The notes under the pieces are model-generated. The model was not told where the DNA came from. It searched no databases and was given only the letters and a program-made list of their open reading frames with translations. DNA of 64,000 nucleotides from Streptomyces sp. NBC_00523 (GTDB taxonomy: Bacteria > Actinomycetota > Actinomycetes > Streptomycetales > Streptomycetaceae): contig NZ_CP107836.1 of the NCBI RefSeq assembly GCF_036346615.1, positions 6,200,001 to 6,264,000 on the forward strand, written 5' to 3'. The translations under genes and the position numbers were made by a program. Shown piece after piece: positions 53,025 through 63,323 of this stretch (positions are counted from its first letter, which is position 1; each line of letters starts with the position of its first letter).

Positions 53025-53852
53025 GTGCGCATGCGAACGCTTGCCCTCGTCACGGCCTCCGGTGCCGCACTGCTCACCGCGGGCACCCCGGCCCCCGTCA
53101 CCCTCGCGGTGGCGGGGGACCCGGACCCGGCCCTCGCCGCGCCCGCTCCGGCACCCCGGCCCGTGCTGCCGGCCATGTCGCTCGCCCTGGTGGCGCCGGT
53201 CCACCGGGCGCCCGCCCGGGCGCACCGCTCCCGACCCGGGCCCGCCCCGGCCCGCGACCGTGAGGGCACCGGGTTCGGGGCGGCCGATCTGCTGGCCAAG
53301 GCGTCGGCCTGCGAGCAGGTCTCGGACGGCAAGTACCGGACGGACGAGGCGACTTCGGCGACGGTACCGGTATGCGGTGCGGACAACGCGATCTTCTGGA
53401 AGGCCGACCTGGACATCGACTGCGACGGACAGGTCACCGCCGCCTGCAACCCGTCCACCGACCCCGCCTTCCACGGCGACACCGCCTTCCACGCCTCGGA
53501 CGGCCGCCCGCTGAACGCGGCGAAGCTGCCGTACGTGGTCGTGCCCGCGCCCTCAGGCGTCTGGGACTACGCGAAGTCCGGCATCAAGGGCGGCGGGGTC
53601 GTCGCCGTCGTGCACGGCGAGAAGGTGGAGTACGCGGTCGTCGGCGACGTCGGCCCGGAGCGCATCATCGGCGAAGCCTCGTACGCCACGGCGCAGTCGC
53701 TCGGCATCGACCCGGACCCGGGCAGCGGCGGCGCGCCCTCCGGGGTCACGTACATCCTGTTCAAGGACTCCCGGGTGTCACCGATCGAGGACCATGAGGC
53801 CGCCGTGCGTACGGGGCAGGCCCTCGCGGAGGAGTTCGTACACGGGGATTAG
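53025..53852 (+). CDS. Secreted GH75-type chitosanase
   Basis: 275 aa. A signal peptide and a Pro/Ala/Arg-rich linker (to about 85) precede the catalytic domain. It contains FWKADLDIDCDGQVTAACNP, LPYVVVPAP, VVHGEKVEYAVVGDVGPERI and IGEASYATAQSLGIDPDPGS, as in glycoside hydrolase family 75. GH75 enzymes cut chitosan. The GTG at 53025 lies three codons before an in-frame ATG-type start. Its stop codon lies inside the inverted repeat that follows. Confidence 0.88.
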   Translation: MRMRTLALVTASGAALLTAGTPAPVTLAVAGDPDPALAAPAPAPRPVLPAMSLALVAPVHRAPARAHRSRPGPAPARDREGTGFGAADLLAKASACEQVSDGKYRTDEATSATVPVCGADNAIFWKADLDIDCDGQVTAACNPSTDPAFHGDTAFHASDGRPLNAAKLPYVVVPAPSGVWDYAKSGIKGGGVVAVVHGEKVEYAVVGDVGPERIIGEASYATAQSLGIDPDPGSGGAPSGVTYILFKDSRVSPIEDHEAAVRTGQALAEEFVHGD

Positions 53853-53910
53853 GGCCTGTCGTCAAACTGCCGTCGTCCGCCCGGCAGACGGCAGTTTGAC
53901 GACAGGCCCT
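53851..53910. terminator. Perfect 24-bp inverted repeat, bidirectional terminator
   Basis: Arms at 53851-53874 and 53887-53910 are exact reverse complements around a 12-nt loop. The left arm begins AGGGCCTGTCGTCAAACTG. The stop codons of the chitosanase (53850-53852) and of map (53909-53911) lie in the bases of the stem, so the hairpin ends both convergent transcripts. Confidence 0.85.
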
Positions 53911-54676
53911 AGAGCGCGGTCAGGATGCGCGGGCCGTCGTCCGTGATCGCCACCGTGTGCTCGGCGTGCGCGGCCCGGCTGCCGTCGGTCGTGCGCAGGG
54001 TCCAGCCGTCGCGGTCCGCGCGGTACGTGTCCACGCCGCCCCCGATGAGCATCGGCTCGATGGCCAGCACCATGCCGTGGCGCAGCGGCATCCCGCGCCC
54101 CGGACGGCCCTCGTTGGGCACCCCCGGGTCCTCGTGCATCTCGCGGCCCACGCCGTGCCCGCCGAACCCCTCGGGGATGCCGTAGCCCGCGCCGCGGCAG
54201 ACGGTGCCGATGGCGTGCGCGATGTCACCGATCCGGTTGCCGACGGTGGCCGCCGCGATGCCCGCTTCCAGGGCCTTGTACGCGGTGTCGATGAGCCGGG
54301 TGTCGGCGGGGCGGGCGCGGCCCACGGTGAAGCTGATCGCGGAGTCGCCGGCCCAGCCGTCCAGCGTGGCACCCGCGTCGATGCTGACCAGGTCGCCGTC
54401 GCGCAGCCGGTAGTCCGTGGGGATGCCGTGCACGATCGCGTCGTTGACCGACGCGCAGATCACCGCGGGGAAGGGGACCGGAGCGAAGTGCGGCCGGTAG
54501 CCCAGGAACGGCGAGCCCGCGCCCGCCTCGCGCAGCACCCCGCGCGCCACCTCGTCCAGTTCGCGCAGCGAGACGCCGGTCTCGGCGGCCTCCCGGGCGG
54601 CGGTGAGCATGCGGGCGACGACGCGGCCGGTCGCACGCATGGCTTCGATGGATGTGTCCGTCTTGAGTTGCACCAT
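53909..54676 (-). CDS. map: Methionine aminopeptidase, type I
   Basis: 255 aa from the ATG at 54676. Metal ligands are in VSIDAGATLDGWAGDSAISF (two Asp), GHGVGREMHEDPGVPNEG (His), and the Glu residues near AIEPM and AEHTVAI. It removes the initiator Met from nascent proteins. The promoter region carries a tandem repeat, and a TATTGT -10-like box ends a few bases before the ATG, so leaderless transcription is likely. It is divergent from the small XRE-type gene. Confidence 0.93.
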   Translation of the reverse strand: MVQLKTDTSIEAMRATGRVVARMLTAAREAAETGVSLRELDEVARGVLREAGAGSPFLGYRPHFAPVPFPAVICASVNDAIVHGIPTDYRLRDGDLVSIDAGATLDGWAGDSAISFTVGRARPADTRLIDTAYKALEAGIAAATVGNRIGDIAHAIGTVCRGAGYGIPEGFGGHGVGREMHEDPGVPNEGRPGRGMPLRHGMVLAIEPMLIGGGVDTYRADRDGWTLRTTDGSRAAHAEHTVAITDDGPRILTAL

Positions 54677-54678
54677 GC

Positions 54679-54743
54679 CAATTACAATACCGCAATTACT
54701 ATACCGGTCTGAGTGGGGTCGGGATCCGGGCGGTATTAGAATG
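54679..54743. promoter_or_regulatory. Tandem operator-like repeats between map and an XRE-type gene
   Basis: CAATTACAATACCG (54679-54692) and CAATTACTATACCG (54693-54706) are adjacent direct repeats differing at one base. CGGTATTAGAATG (54731-54743) is a related unit in the opposite orientation. They overlap the -10 boxes of both genes; TAGAAT at 54737-54742 lies 6 nt before the XRE-type ATG. Autoregulation by that protein is likely. Confidence 0.55.
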
Positions 54744-54748
54744 ACGGC

Positions 54749-55018
54749 ATGGTCCGTACCCCCCTGACCCCCGAAGAGCGCCTGCGCGGCGAACGGCTCG
54801 GTCTGCTGCTGCGCGAGGCGCGCGGCCCCCGCTCCATGACCGAGATCGCCGCCCATGCCGGAATCTCCGCCGAGACCCTGCGGAAGATCGAGACCGGCCG
54901 CGCCCCCACCCCCGCGTTCTTCACCGTCGCCGCCCTCGCGGGCGCGCTCGGCCTCTCCATGGACGAACTCCTGCTGCGCTGCGCCCCGGAACCGGCTGCG
55001 GTGCCGCTCGCCGGATAG
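54749..55018 (+). CDS. Small XRE-family regulator
   Basis: 89 aa. Almost the whole protein is one Cro/C1-type HTH: RLGLLLREARGPRSMTEIAA, GISAETLRKIETGRAPTPAF and VAALAGALGLSMDELLLRC. The ATG lies 6 nt after a TAGAAT -10 box with no ribosome-binding site, suggesting leaderless transcription. It is divergent from map, with shared repeats in between. Confidence 0.85.
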   Translation: MVRTPLTPEERLRGERLGLLLREARGPRSMTEIAAHAGISAETLRKIETGRAPTPAFFTVAALAGALGLSMDELLLRCAPEPAAVPLAG

Positions 55019-55065
55019 CGGGGGACTCGCGCCCCGCTTGCGCCCGCGCGCATAGTCTGGGGGTC

Positions 55066-55446
55066 ATGAGCCTCCAGGACTTCGCGCGCAGCGAGTACGT
55101 CAGCCTGACCACGTACCGCAAGGACGGCACGCCCGTCGCCACCCCCGTCTGGGCCGTGGCCGAAGGCGGCGAACTGCTCGTCTGGACCAAGACGGACTCC
55201 TGGAAGGTCAAGCGCCTGCGCAACGACACCCGGGTCCGGGTCACCGTCTGCGACGTGCGCGGGCGGACCGAGGAGGGCGCCCCGAGCGCCGAGGGCACCG
55301 CCCGGCTGCTCGACGAGCGGGGGACTGCCGCCGTGCGCCGGGCCATCGGCCGCAAGTACACCTGGAAGTACTGGCTGCTCGACTACCCGGCGATGATCGT
55401 CCGCCTCGGCAAGCGCCCGCACACCGGGATCGCCATCACCCTCTGA
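55066..55446 (+). CDS. PPOX-class F420-dependent oxidoreductase-like protein
   Basis: 126 aa. The split-barrel flavin/F420-binding fold shows FARSEYVSLTTYRKDGTPVA, PVWAVAEGGELLVWTKTDSW and KVKRLRNDTRVRVTVCDVRG. Family members reduce small molecules with F420 or bind flavin. The substrate is unknown. A CATAGT box ends about 10 nt before the ATG, so the transcript may be nearly leaderless. Confidence 0.88.
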   Translation: MSLQDFARSEYVSLTTYRKDGTPVATPVWAVAEGGELLVWTKTDSWKVKRLRNDTRVRVTVCDVRGRTEEGAPSAEGTARLLDERGTAAVRRAIGRKYTWKYWLLDYPAMIVRLGKRPHTGIAITL

Positions 55447-55588
55447 GCCCCGCGCCGGTCCGGGCCGGGCGTTGAAGGCCCGCCCCGCCCGCCTCGCACC
55501 CGCAAAGCGCGCGTAGCCGTCCCGTAACACGCCTGCGGTCGAATGCCCCGGACCGGAGGGTTCCGGGCGACGGCGGCCGAAGGCGACG

Positions 55589-56869
55589 GTGACGGTGCAT
55601 CAAGAGGTGGTATCGGTACGGGACTTCGCGGTACATCTGCGCGAGCTGGTGGCGCTCCTCGATCCCGGGCGGGGGTGGTACGGGGTCTTCCGCCGCCGTG
55701 ACCCCGTGGGGATGGACGCCTGCCTGGAGGGCGCGGAGCTGCCGCCCTGGGACGTGATGGAGGCGCTGTTCGCCGACCTGGCGGAGGCGCGGGGGAGCGC
55801 GTACGCGGAACAGGCGTCGGCGCGTGCCGCCCGGCTCCACGCGGACTGCGCCCTCAGCCTCGACCGCCGCCCCGGCGGCCGCGCCCGCCTGGTGGAACGG
55901 CTCGGCCTCATGCTGCGCGAGCAGGCGTACGCCGCCGAGCGGCTGCGGGCGGCCCGCGACCATGGCGACGGGGGTGACGCGGCACTCGCCTGGGCCCGCG
56001 ACGACCATGCCCGCGCCTCGGCCCGCTGCGCCGAACTCCGCAGCCGCCTGGCGGCCGTCTCCCGTACCCCGGACCGGTTCGTAACGGGGTCGGGGTCGGC
56101 GGCCCCCGTGAGACCCGCGGCCCCCGAGCCGGAGACCGCGTCCGAGCCCGCGCCCCGCGCGACCCCGCCCGCCCGGAAGCGGAAGGCGACCGGAGCCCGG
56201 TTCGCGGGCCTGGAGGCCGAGGACGGCGGCGCGGAGAGGGCGCCCGTGCTGCCCGCCGCCCCGGCCGCCTCACCGCGCGGCGCCCGCTTCGGCGGAGCGC
56301 CCGCCGCCCCCGGCACCGAGCAGCCAGCGGCCTCACCGGACCCGGCGGCGCTCCGGACCGCGCAGGCGGTCGTGGCCGCGCTGCTCCGGTTGCGCGCCGA
56401 GGGCCGCAGCGGCGAGGCGCACGCCGTGCTCTGCGAGGCAGCGGCCCTCCCCGGGCACCGGCTGCCGCTCCTGGCCGTGGAGCTGCACCGGGCCGGGCTC
56501 GGCGCGGACTGGGCGACCCTGCTCTGGGAGGTCGCCTCGCTGCCCCCGGACGGGCTCGCGGCCGCCGTGGACGCGCTGGCGGCGGCGGGACGGACCGAGG
56601 ACTGCGGGCAGCTGCTGCGGCAGGGCGTCGCGCGTCCGGCCGCCGAGATCGCCGAGGCCGCGACCGCCCTCGACCGGGCGGGCCGGGGTCCACTGGCGCA
56701 GACGCTGCTCGGCGCCTTCGTCCGGGTCCGGTCGCCGCAGGACGCGGCCAGGGTCGCTTCGATCGACCCGCCCCGGCTCGTACCGCAACTGCTCGCCGCC
56801 GCCCGGACGGTGTCCGAGGAGCGCGAACGCGGCGTCGAGCATGCCCTGCGCGTGGCGGGGCTCGGCTGA
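55589..56869 (+). CDS. UL36-like conserved streptomycete protein
   Basis: About 426 aa; several GTG codons near 55589 make the start uncertain. The N-terminal domain (about 10-155: VRDFAVHLRELVALLDPGRG, WYGVFRRRDP) is followed by a disordered Pro/Ala linker and a C-terminal helical repeat region (AAVVALLRLRAEGRSGEAHA and related blocks). Similar proteins are annotated UL36-like or hypothetical in Streptomyces. Function unknown. Confidence 0.75.
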   Translation: MTVHQEVVSVRDFAVHLRELVALLDPGRGWYGVFRRRDPVGMDACLEGAELPPWDVMEALFADLAEARGSAYAEQASARAARLHADCALSLDRRPGGRARLVERLGLMLREQAYAAERLRAARDHGDGGDAALAWARDDHARASARCAELRSRLAAVSRTPDRFVTGSGSAAPVRPAAPEPETASEPAPRATPPARKRKATGARFAGLEAEDGGAERAPVLPAAPAASPRGARFGGAPAAPGTEQPAASPDPAALRTAQAVVAALLRLRAEGRSGEAHAVLCEAAALPGHRLPLLAVELHRAGLGADWATLLWEVASLPPDGLAAAVDALAAAGRTEDCGQLLRQGVARPAAEIAEAATALDRAGRGPLAQTLLGAFVRVRSPQDAARVASIDPPRLVPQLLAAARTVSEERERGVEHALRVAGLG

Positions 56870-56958
56870 GGCGCGCGGGGTACTGGCCCGCACGGGTGTG
56901 AAACATGATCGACTCAGCCGGTTCACGGCGATGGTCTTGCCCCGCCGTGTGACGGGGC

Positions 56959-56994
56959 TTACGTTCTCCCCTACGCACGTGTCTACGGGCGTAG
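56959..56994. promoter_or_regulatory. TACG repeats upstream of the pyrimidine catabolism operon
   Basis: TACG occurs at 56960, 56972 and 56984, spaced exactly 12 bp. CTACGGGCGTAG (56983-56994) is an inverted repeat, and CTACGC/GCGTAG arms span 56971-56994. The element ends about 46 nt before the ATG at 57041 and is the likely control site of the operon. Confidence 0.45.
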
Positions 56995-57040
56995 AAGAAG
57001 CACGAAGAGGCTCTCTGACGCCGCGTCGAAGGAGCAGCTC

Positions 57041-57883
57041 ATGTCCCACGTCGTACGCGCCGCACTCGTCCAGGCGACCTGGACCGGCGACACCGAATCC
57101 ATGATCGCCAAGCACGAGGAGCACGCCCGCGAGGCCGCCCGGCAGGGGGCGAAGATCATCGGCTTCCAGGAGGTGTTCAACGCCCCCTACTTCTGCCAGG
57201 TCCAGGAGCCCGAGCACTACCGCTGGGCCGAGGCGGTGCCGGACGGCCCGACCGTACGGCGCATGCAGGACCTGGCCCGCGAGACCGGCATGGTGATCGT
57301 CGTCCCGGTCTTCGAGCTGGAGCAGTCCGGCTTCTACTACAACACCGCCGCCGTGATCGACGCCGACGGCTCCTACCTCGGCAAGTACCGCAAGCACCAC
57401 ATTCCGCAGGTCAAGGGCTTCTGGGAGAAGTACTACTTCAAACCCGGCAACGTGGGCTGGCCGGTCTTCGACACCGCGGTCGGCAGGGTCGGCGTCTACA
57501 TCTGCTACGACCGGCACTTCCCCGAGGGCTGGCGGCAACTGGGTCTCAACGGCGCCCAGTTGGTCTACAACCCGTCCGCCACCTCGCGCGGCCTCTCCGC
57601 CTACCTCTGGCAGCTGGAACAGCCCGCGTCCGCTGTCGCCAACGAGTACTTCATCGCCGCGATCAACCGCGTCGGCCAGGAGGAGTACGGCGACAACGAC
57701 TTCTACGGCACCAGCTACTTCGTGGACCCGCGCGGCCAGTTCGTCGGCGACGTCGCCAGCGACAAGGAGGAGGAACTCCTCATCCGCGACCTGGACTTCG
57801 GGCTCATCGAGGAGGTCCGGCAGCAGTGGGCGTTCTACCGGGACCGACGGCCCGACGCGTACGAGGGGCTGGTCGAGCCGTGA
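57041..57883 (+). CDS. Nitrilase-superfamily amidohydrolase, probable beta-ureidopropionase
   Basis: 280 aa. The catalytic triad is visible: Glu 44 in IIGFQEVFNAPYFCQ, Lys about 118 in GKYRKHHIPQVKGFWEKYYF and Cys 155 in GVYICYDRHFPEGW. It is first in an operon with aminotransferase, dihydropyrimidinase, oxidoreductase and NCS1 permease genes, which points to hydrolysis of N-carbamoyl-beta-alanine. Its stop overlaps the next start. A TACG repeat element lies upstream. Confidence 0.9.
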   Translation: MSHVVRAALVQATWTGDTESMIAKHEEHAREAARQGAKIIGFQEVFNAPYFCQVQEPEHYRWAEAVPDGPTVRRMQDLARETGMVIVVPVFELEQSGFYYNTAAVIDADGSYLGKYRKHHIPQVKGFWEKYYFKPGNVGWPVFDTAVGRVGVYICYDRHFPEGWRQLGLNGAQLVYNPSATSRGLSAYLWQLEQPASAVANEYFIAAINRVGQEEYGDNDFYGTSYFVDPRGQFVGDVASDKEEELLIRDLDFGLIEEVRQQWAFYRDRRPDAYEGLVEP

Positions 57884-59163
57884 GCAGCCTCCACCACCGC
57901 CACCTTGCCGTCAGCCCCGACTGGCTGGCGCTCTACTACCGCCACCCGCTGGAGATCACGCACGGCGAGGGCCGCCACGTCTGGGACGCGGACGGCAACC
58001 GCTACCTGGACTTCTTCGGCGGCATCCTCACCACCATGACCGCCCACGCCCTGCCCGAGGTCACCAAGGCCGTCAGCGAGCAGGCCGGCCGGATCATCCA
58101 CTCCTCGACGCTCTACCTGAACCGCCCGATGATCGAGCTGGCCGAGCGCGTCGCCTCGCTCTCCGGCATCCCGGACGCCCGGGTCTTCTTCACCACGTCC
58201 GGTACCGAGGCCAACGACACCGCCCTGCTCCTGGCCACCACGTACCGCAGGTCGAACCAGATCCTGGCGATGCGCAACAGCTACCACGGCCGGTCCTTCT
58301 CCGCGGTCTCCATCACCGGCAACAACGCCTGGTCGCCCACCAGCCTCTCGCCGCTCCAGACCCTGTACGTGCACGGCGGCGTCCGCACCCGGGGCCCCTA
58401 CGCGCACCTGAGCGACGAGGAGTTCACCGCCGCCTGCGTCGCGGACCTGGAGGACCTGCTCGGCCACACCCGCACCCCGGCCGCCCTGATCGCCGAACCC
58501 ATCCAGGGCGTCGGCGGCTTCACCTCACCGCCGGACGGGCTGTACGGCGCGTTCCGCGAGGTGCTGAACCGGCACGGCGTGCTGTGGATCTCCGACGAGG
58601 TGCAGACGGGGTGGGGGCGCTCCGGCGAACACTTCTGGGGCTGGCAGGCCCACGCGCAGAACGGGCCGCCGGACATCCTCACCTTCGCCAAGGGCATCGG
58701 CAACGGCATGTCCATCGGCGGGGTGGTCGCCCGCGCCGAGGTCATGAACTGCCTGGACGCCAACTCCATCTCGACGTTCGGCGGTTCCCCGGTCACCATG
58801 GCGGCCGGCCTCGCCAACCTCGCGTACCTCCTGGAACACGACCTCCAGGGCAACGCCCGCCGCGTCGGCGGCCTGCTCATCGAGCGGCTGCGCGCGATTG
58901 GCGCCACCTCGGAGCGGGTCCGCGAGGTGCGCGGCCGGGGCCTGATGATCGGCATCGAACTCGTGAAGCCCGGCACCGACGAGGCCGACCCGGAAGCGGC
59001 CGCGGCCGTCCTGGAGGCGGCGCGCGAGGGCGGCCTGCTCATCGGCAAGGGCGGCGGCCACAACACCAGCGTGCTGCGGATCGCCCCGCCGCTCTCGCTC
59101 GCCATCCCCGAGGCGGAAGAGGGCGCGGACATCCTCGCCGACGCGCTGCGCACCGTGGGCTGA
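57880..59163 (+). CDS. Class III aminotransferase (AGXT2-like)
   Basis: 427 aa from a GTG overlapping the previous stop. PLP-binding motifs are FFTTSGTEANDTALLLATTY, VLWISDEVQTGWGRSG and the Lys in LTFAKGIGNGMS (about residue 271). The YLDFFGGILTTMTAHALPEV region fits alanine-glyoxylate/beta-alanine-type transaminases. In the operon it would convert beta-alanine, the end product of reductive pyrimidine catabolism, to malonate semialdehyde; this is inference from context. Confidence 0.9.
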   Translation: MSSLHHRHLAVSPDWLALYYRHPLEITHGEGRHVWDADGNRYLDFFGGILTTMTAHALPEVTKAVSEQAGRIIHSSTLYLNRPMIELAERVASLSGIPDARVFFTTSGTEANDTALLLATTYRRSNQILAMRNSYHGRSFSAVSITGNNAWSPTSLSPLQTLYVHGGVRTRGPYAHLSDEEFTAACVADLEDLLGHTRTPAALIAEPIQGVGGFTSPPDGLYGAFREVLNRHGVLWISDEVQTGWGRSGEHFWGWQAHAQNGPPDILTFAKGIGNGMSIGGVVARAEVMNCLDANSISTFGGSPVTMAAGLANLAYLLEHDLQGNARRVGGLLIERLRAIGATSERVREVRGRGLMIGIELVKPGTDEADPEAAAAVLEAAREGGLLIGKGGGHNTSVLRIAPPLSLAIPEAEEGADILADALRTVG

Positions 59164-59237
59164 GCGCCGGCAACCGCGCGGGTGCGGGGCAGGACCCCCG
59201 CACCCGCGTTCCACCCGTACAACGAGGAGGGGTACCC

Positions 59238-60638
59238 ATGAGCCGTACCGTCATCCGCGGCGGCCTGGTCGTCACCGCGTCGGACGAGATGCACGCGGAC
59301 GTCCTCGTCGACGGCGGCCGGATCGCCGCGCTCGCCGCCCACGACAGCGACGAGGCGGCCGGCTGGACCGCCGCCCGGACCATCGACGCGACCGGCAAGT
59401 ACGTCATCCCGGGCGGGGTCGACGCGCACACCCACATGGAGATGCCGTTCGGCGGCACCTACGCGGCCGACACCTTCGAGACCGGCACCCGCGCCGCGGC
59501 CTGGGGCGGCACCACCACCATCGTGGACTTCGCCATCCAGTCCGTCGGCCGCTCCCTGCGCGAGGGCCTGGACGCCTGGTACGCCAAGGCGGACGGCAAC
59601 TGCGCCATCGACTACGCCTTCCACATGATCCTCGCGGACGTGAACGAGTCCTCGCTCAAGGAGATGGACCTCCTCGTCGGCGAGGGCATCACGTCCTTCA
59701 AGCTGTTCATGGCCTACCCCGGTGTCTTCTACAGCGACGACGGGCAGATCCTGCGCGCCATGCAGCGGGCCGAGTCCAACGGCGGCCTGATCATGATGCA
59801 CGCGGAGAACGGCATCGCCATCGACGTCCTGGTGGAGCAGGCCCTCGCCGCCGGCCGCACGGACCCCCGCTACCACGGAGACGTACGCAAGGTGGCGCTG
59901 GAGGCGGAGGCCACGCACCGCGCGATCCAGCTGGCCCGCGTCGCCGGATCGCCGCTGTACGTGGTGCACGTCTCCGCCGACGAGGCCGTCGCCGAGATCG
60001 CCGCCGCCCGCCACAAGGGGCAGCCCGTCTTCGGCGAGACCTGCCCGCAGTACCTCTTCCTGTCCACCGACAACCTCGCCGAACCGGACTTCGAGGGCGC
60101 CAAGTACGTCTGCTCCACCCCGCTGCGGCCCCGGGAGCACCAGGAGGTCCTGTGGCGCGGGCTGCGCAACAACGAGCTCCAGGTCGTCTCCACCGACCAC
60201 TGCCCCTTCTGCTTCTCCGGGCAGAAGGAAATGGGGCGGGGTGACTTCTCGAAGATCCCCAACGGCATGCCGGGCGTCGAGAACCGGATGGACCTGCTGC
60301 ACCAGGCCGTGGTGGACGGGCACATTTCGCGCCGCCGCTGGATCGAGATCGCCTGCGCCTCCCCGGCCCGGATGTTCGGCCTCTACCCCAAGAAGGGCAC
60401 GATCGCGCCCGGCGCGGACGCGGACATCGTCGTCTACGACCCCGCGGCCCGGCAGACCGTGTCCGCCGAGACCCACCACATGAACGTCGACTACTCGGCG
60501 TACGAGGGGAAGCAGCTCACCGGCCAGGTCGAGACGGTGCTCTCGCGCGGCGAGGTCGTCATCGACCACCGCACGTACACCGGCCGCGCCGGACACGGCA
60601 GCTACACCCCGCGCGCCACCTGTCAGTACCTGAACTAG
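59238..60638 (+). CDS. hydA: Dihydropyrimidinase
   Basis: 466 aa from the ATG at 59238 with GGAGG upstream. The metal motif VDAHTHMEMPF, the carboxylated Lys in SFKLFMAYPGVFYSDDGQI (Lys about 155), HAENGIAIDVLVEQAL, HVSADEAVAEIAAARHKG and ETCPQYLFLS with STDHCPF define the D-hydantoinase/dihydropyrimidinase family. It opens dihydrouracil or dihydrothymine. It is the core enzyme of the operon. Confidence 0.93.
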   Translation: MSRTVIRGGLVVTASDEMHADVLVDGGRIAALAAHDSDEAAGWTAARTIDATGKYVIPGGVDAHTHMEMPFGGTYAADTFETGTRAAAWGGTTTIVDFAIQSVGRSLREGLDAWYAKADGNCAIDYAFHMILADVNESSLKEMDLLVGEGITSFKLFMAYPGVFYSDDGQILRAMQRAESNGGLIMMHAENGIAIDVLVEQALAAGRTDPRYHGDVRKVALEAEATHRAIQLARVAGSPLYVVHVSADEAVAEIAAARHKGQPVFGETCPQYLFLSTDNLAEPDFEGAKYVCSTPLRPREHQEVLWRGLRNNELQVVSTDHCPFCFSGQKEMGRGDFSKIPNGMPGVENRMDLLHQAVVDGHISRRRWIEIACASPARMFGLYPKKGTIAPGADADIVVYDPAARQTVSAETHHMNVDYSAYEGKQLTGQVETVLSRGEVVIDHRTYTGRAGHGSYTPRATCQYLN

Positions 60639-60649
60639 GAGCAACGGGC

Positions 60650-61666
60650 ATGGACTTCGGACTCGTCCTCCAGACGGACCCGCCCGCATCGGCCGTGATC
60701 AGCCTGATGCGCCGCGCCGAACGCAACGGGTTCCGCTACGGCTGGACCTTCGACTCGGCGGTGCTCTGGCAGGAGCCGTTCGTCATCTACAGCAGCATCC
60801 TGGAGCACACCGACCGGCTCACCGTCGGCCCCATGGTCACCAACCCGGGCACCCGCACCTGGGAGGTCACCGCCTCCACCTTCGCCACCCTCAACGACAT
60901 GTACGGCAACCGGACCGTGTGCGGGATCGGCCGGGGCGACTCCGCGATGCGCGTCGCCGGGCGCCCGCCCAACACCCTGGCCCGGCTCGGCGAGGCCATC
61001 GACGTCATCCGCGACCTGGCGGAGGGCCGCGAGGCCGAGGTGGACGGCAACCCCATCCGCATCCCGTGGATCAAGGACGGAAAGCTCCCCGTCTGGATGG
61101 CCGCCTACGGCCCCAAGGCCCTCGCGCTCGCCGGGCAGAAGGCCGACGGTTTCATCCTCCAGCTCGCGGACCCCTATCTCACCGAGTGGATGATCAAGGC
61201 GGTACGGGACGCGGCGGCCGGGGCCGGACGCGACCCGGACTCCGTCACCATCTGCGTCGCCGCCCCCGCCTACGTCACCGACGACGACTCGCCCGAAGCC
61301 CTGGCCCACGCCCGGGACCAGTGCCGCTGGTTCGGCGGGATGGTCGGCAACCACGTCGCCGACCTCGTCGCCCGGTACGGCGAGCACTCGGGCCTGGTCC
61401 CGGACGAGCTCACCGCGTACATCAAGGACCGGCAGGGCTACGACTACAGCCACCACGGACGCACCGGGAACCCCGACACCGCGTTCGTCCCCGACGCCAT
61501 CGTGGACCGCTTCTGCCTGCTCGGCCCGGCCGCCGCCCATGTCGAGAAGCTGAGACACCTCAAGGGTCTGGGCGTCGACCAGTTCGCGGTGTACAACATG
61601 CACGACGCCCGCGAAGCCACCATCGACACCTACGGCTCCGCCGTCATCCCCGCCCTCACCGACTGA
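60650..61666 (+). CDS. LLM-class flavin/F420-dependent oxidoreductase (TIGR03842-like)
   Basis: 338 aa, 11 nt after hydA. The luciferase-like TIM barrel has DFGLVLQTDPPASAVISLM, LTVGPMVTNPGTRTWEVTAS, GIGRGDSAMRVAGRPPNTLA and PVWMAAYGPKALALAGQKAD. This type (CPS_4043-like) is often found beside dihydropyrimidinase genes. The exact reaction is unknown; a step in nucleobase degradation is likely from context. Confidence 0.88.
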   Translation: MDFGLVLQTDPPASAVISLMRRAERNGFRYGWTFDSAVLWQEPFVIYSSILEHTDRLTVGPMVTNPGTRTWEVTASTFATLNDMYGNRTVCGIGRGDSAMRVAGRPPNTLARLGEAIDVIRDLAEGREAEVDGNPIRIPWIKDGKLPVWMAAYGPKALALAGQKADGFILQLADPYLTEWMIKAVRDAAAGAGRDPDSVTICVAAPAYVTDDDSPEALAHARDQCRWFGGMVGNHVADLVARYGEHSGLVPDELTAYIKDRQGYDYSHHGRTGNPDTAFVPDAIVDRFCLLGPAAAHVEKLRHLKGLGVDQFAVYNMHDAREATIDTYGSAVIPALTD

Positions 61667-61760
61667 CCGCCCCCACGGTCGTACGCACCCCCCGGTCGCA
61701 CGCGCAACCCCCCGCGCCCCGCCCCGCACGGCACCGCCCCGAGCGAAGGGTCCAGCCGCC

Positions 61761-63323
<1,563 letters not shown>

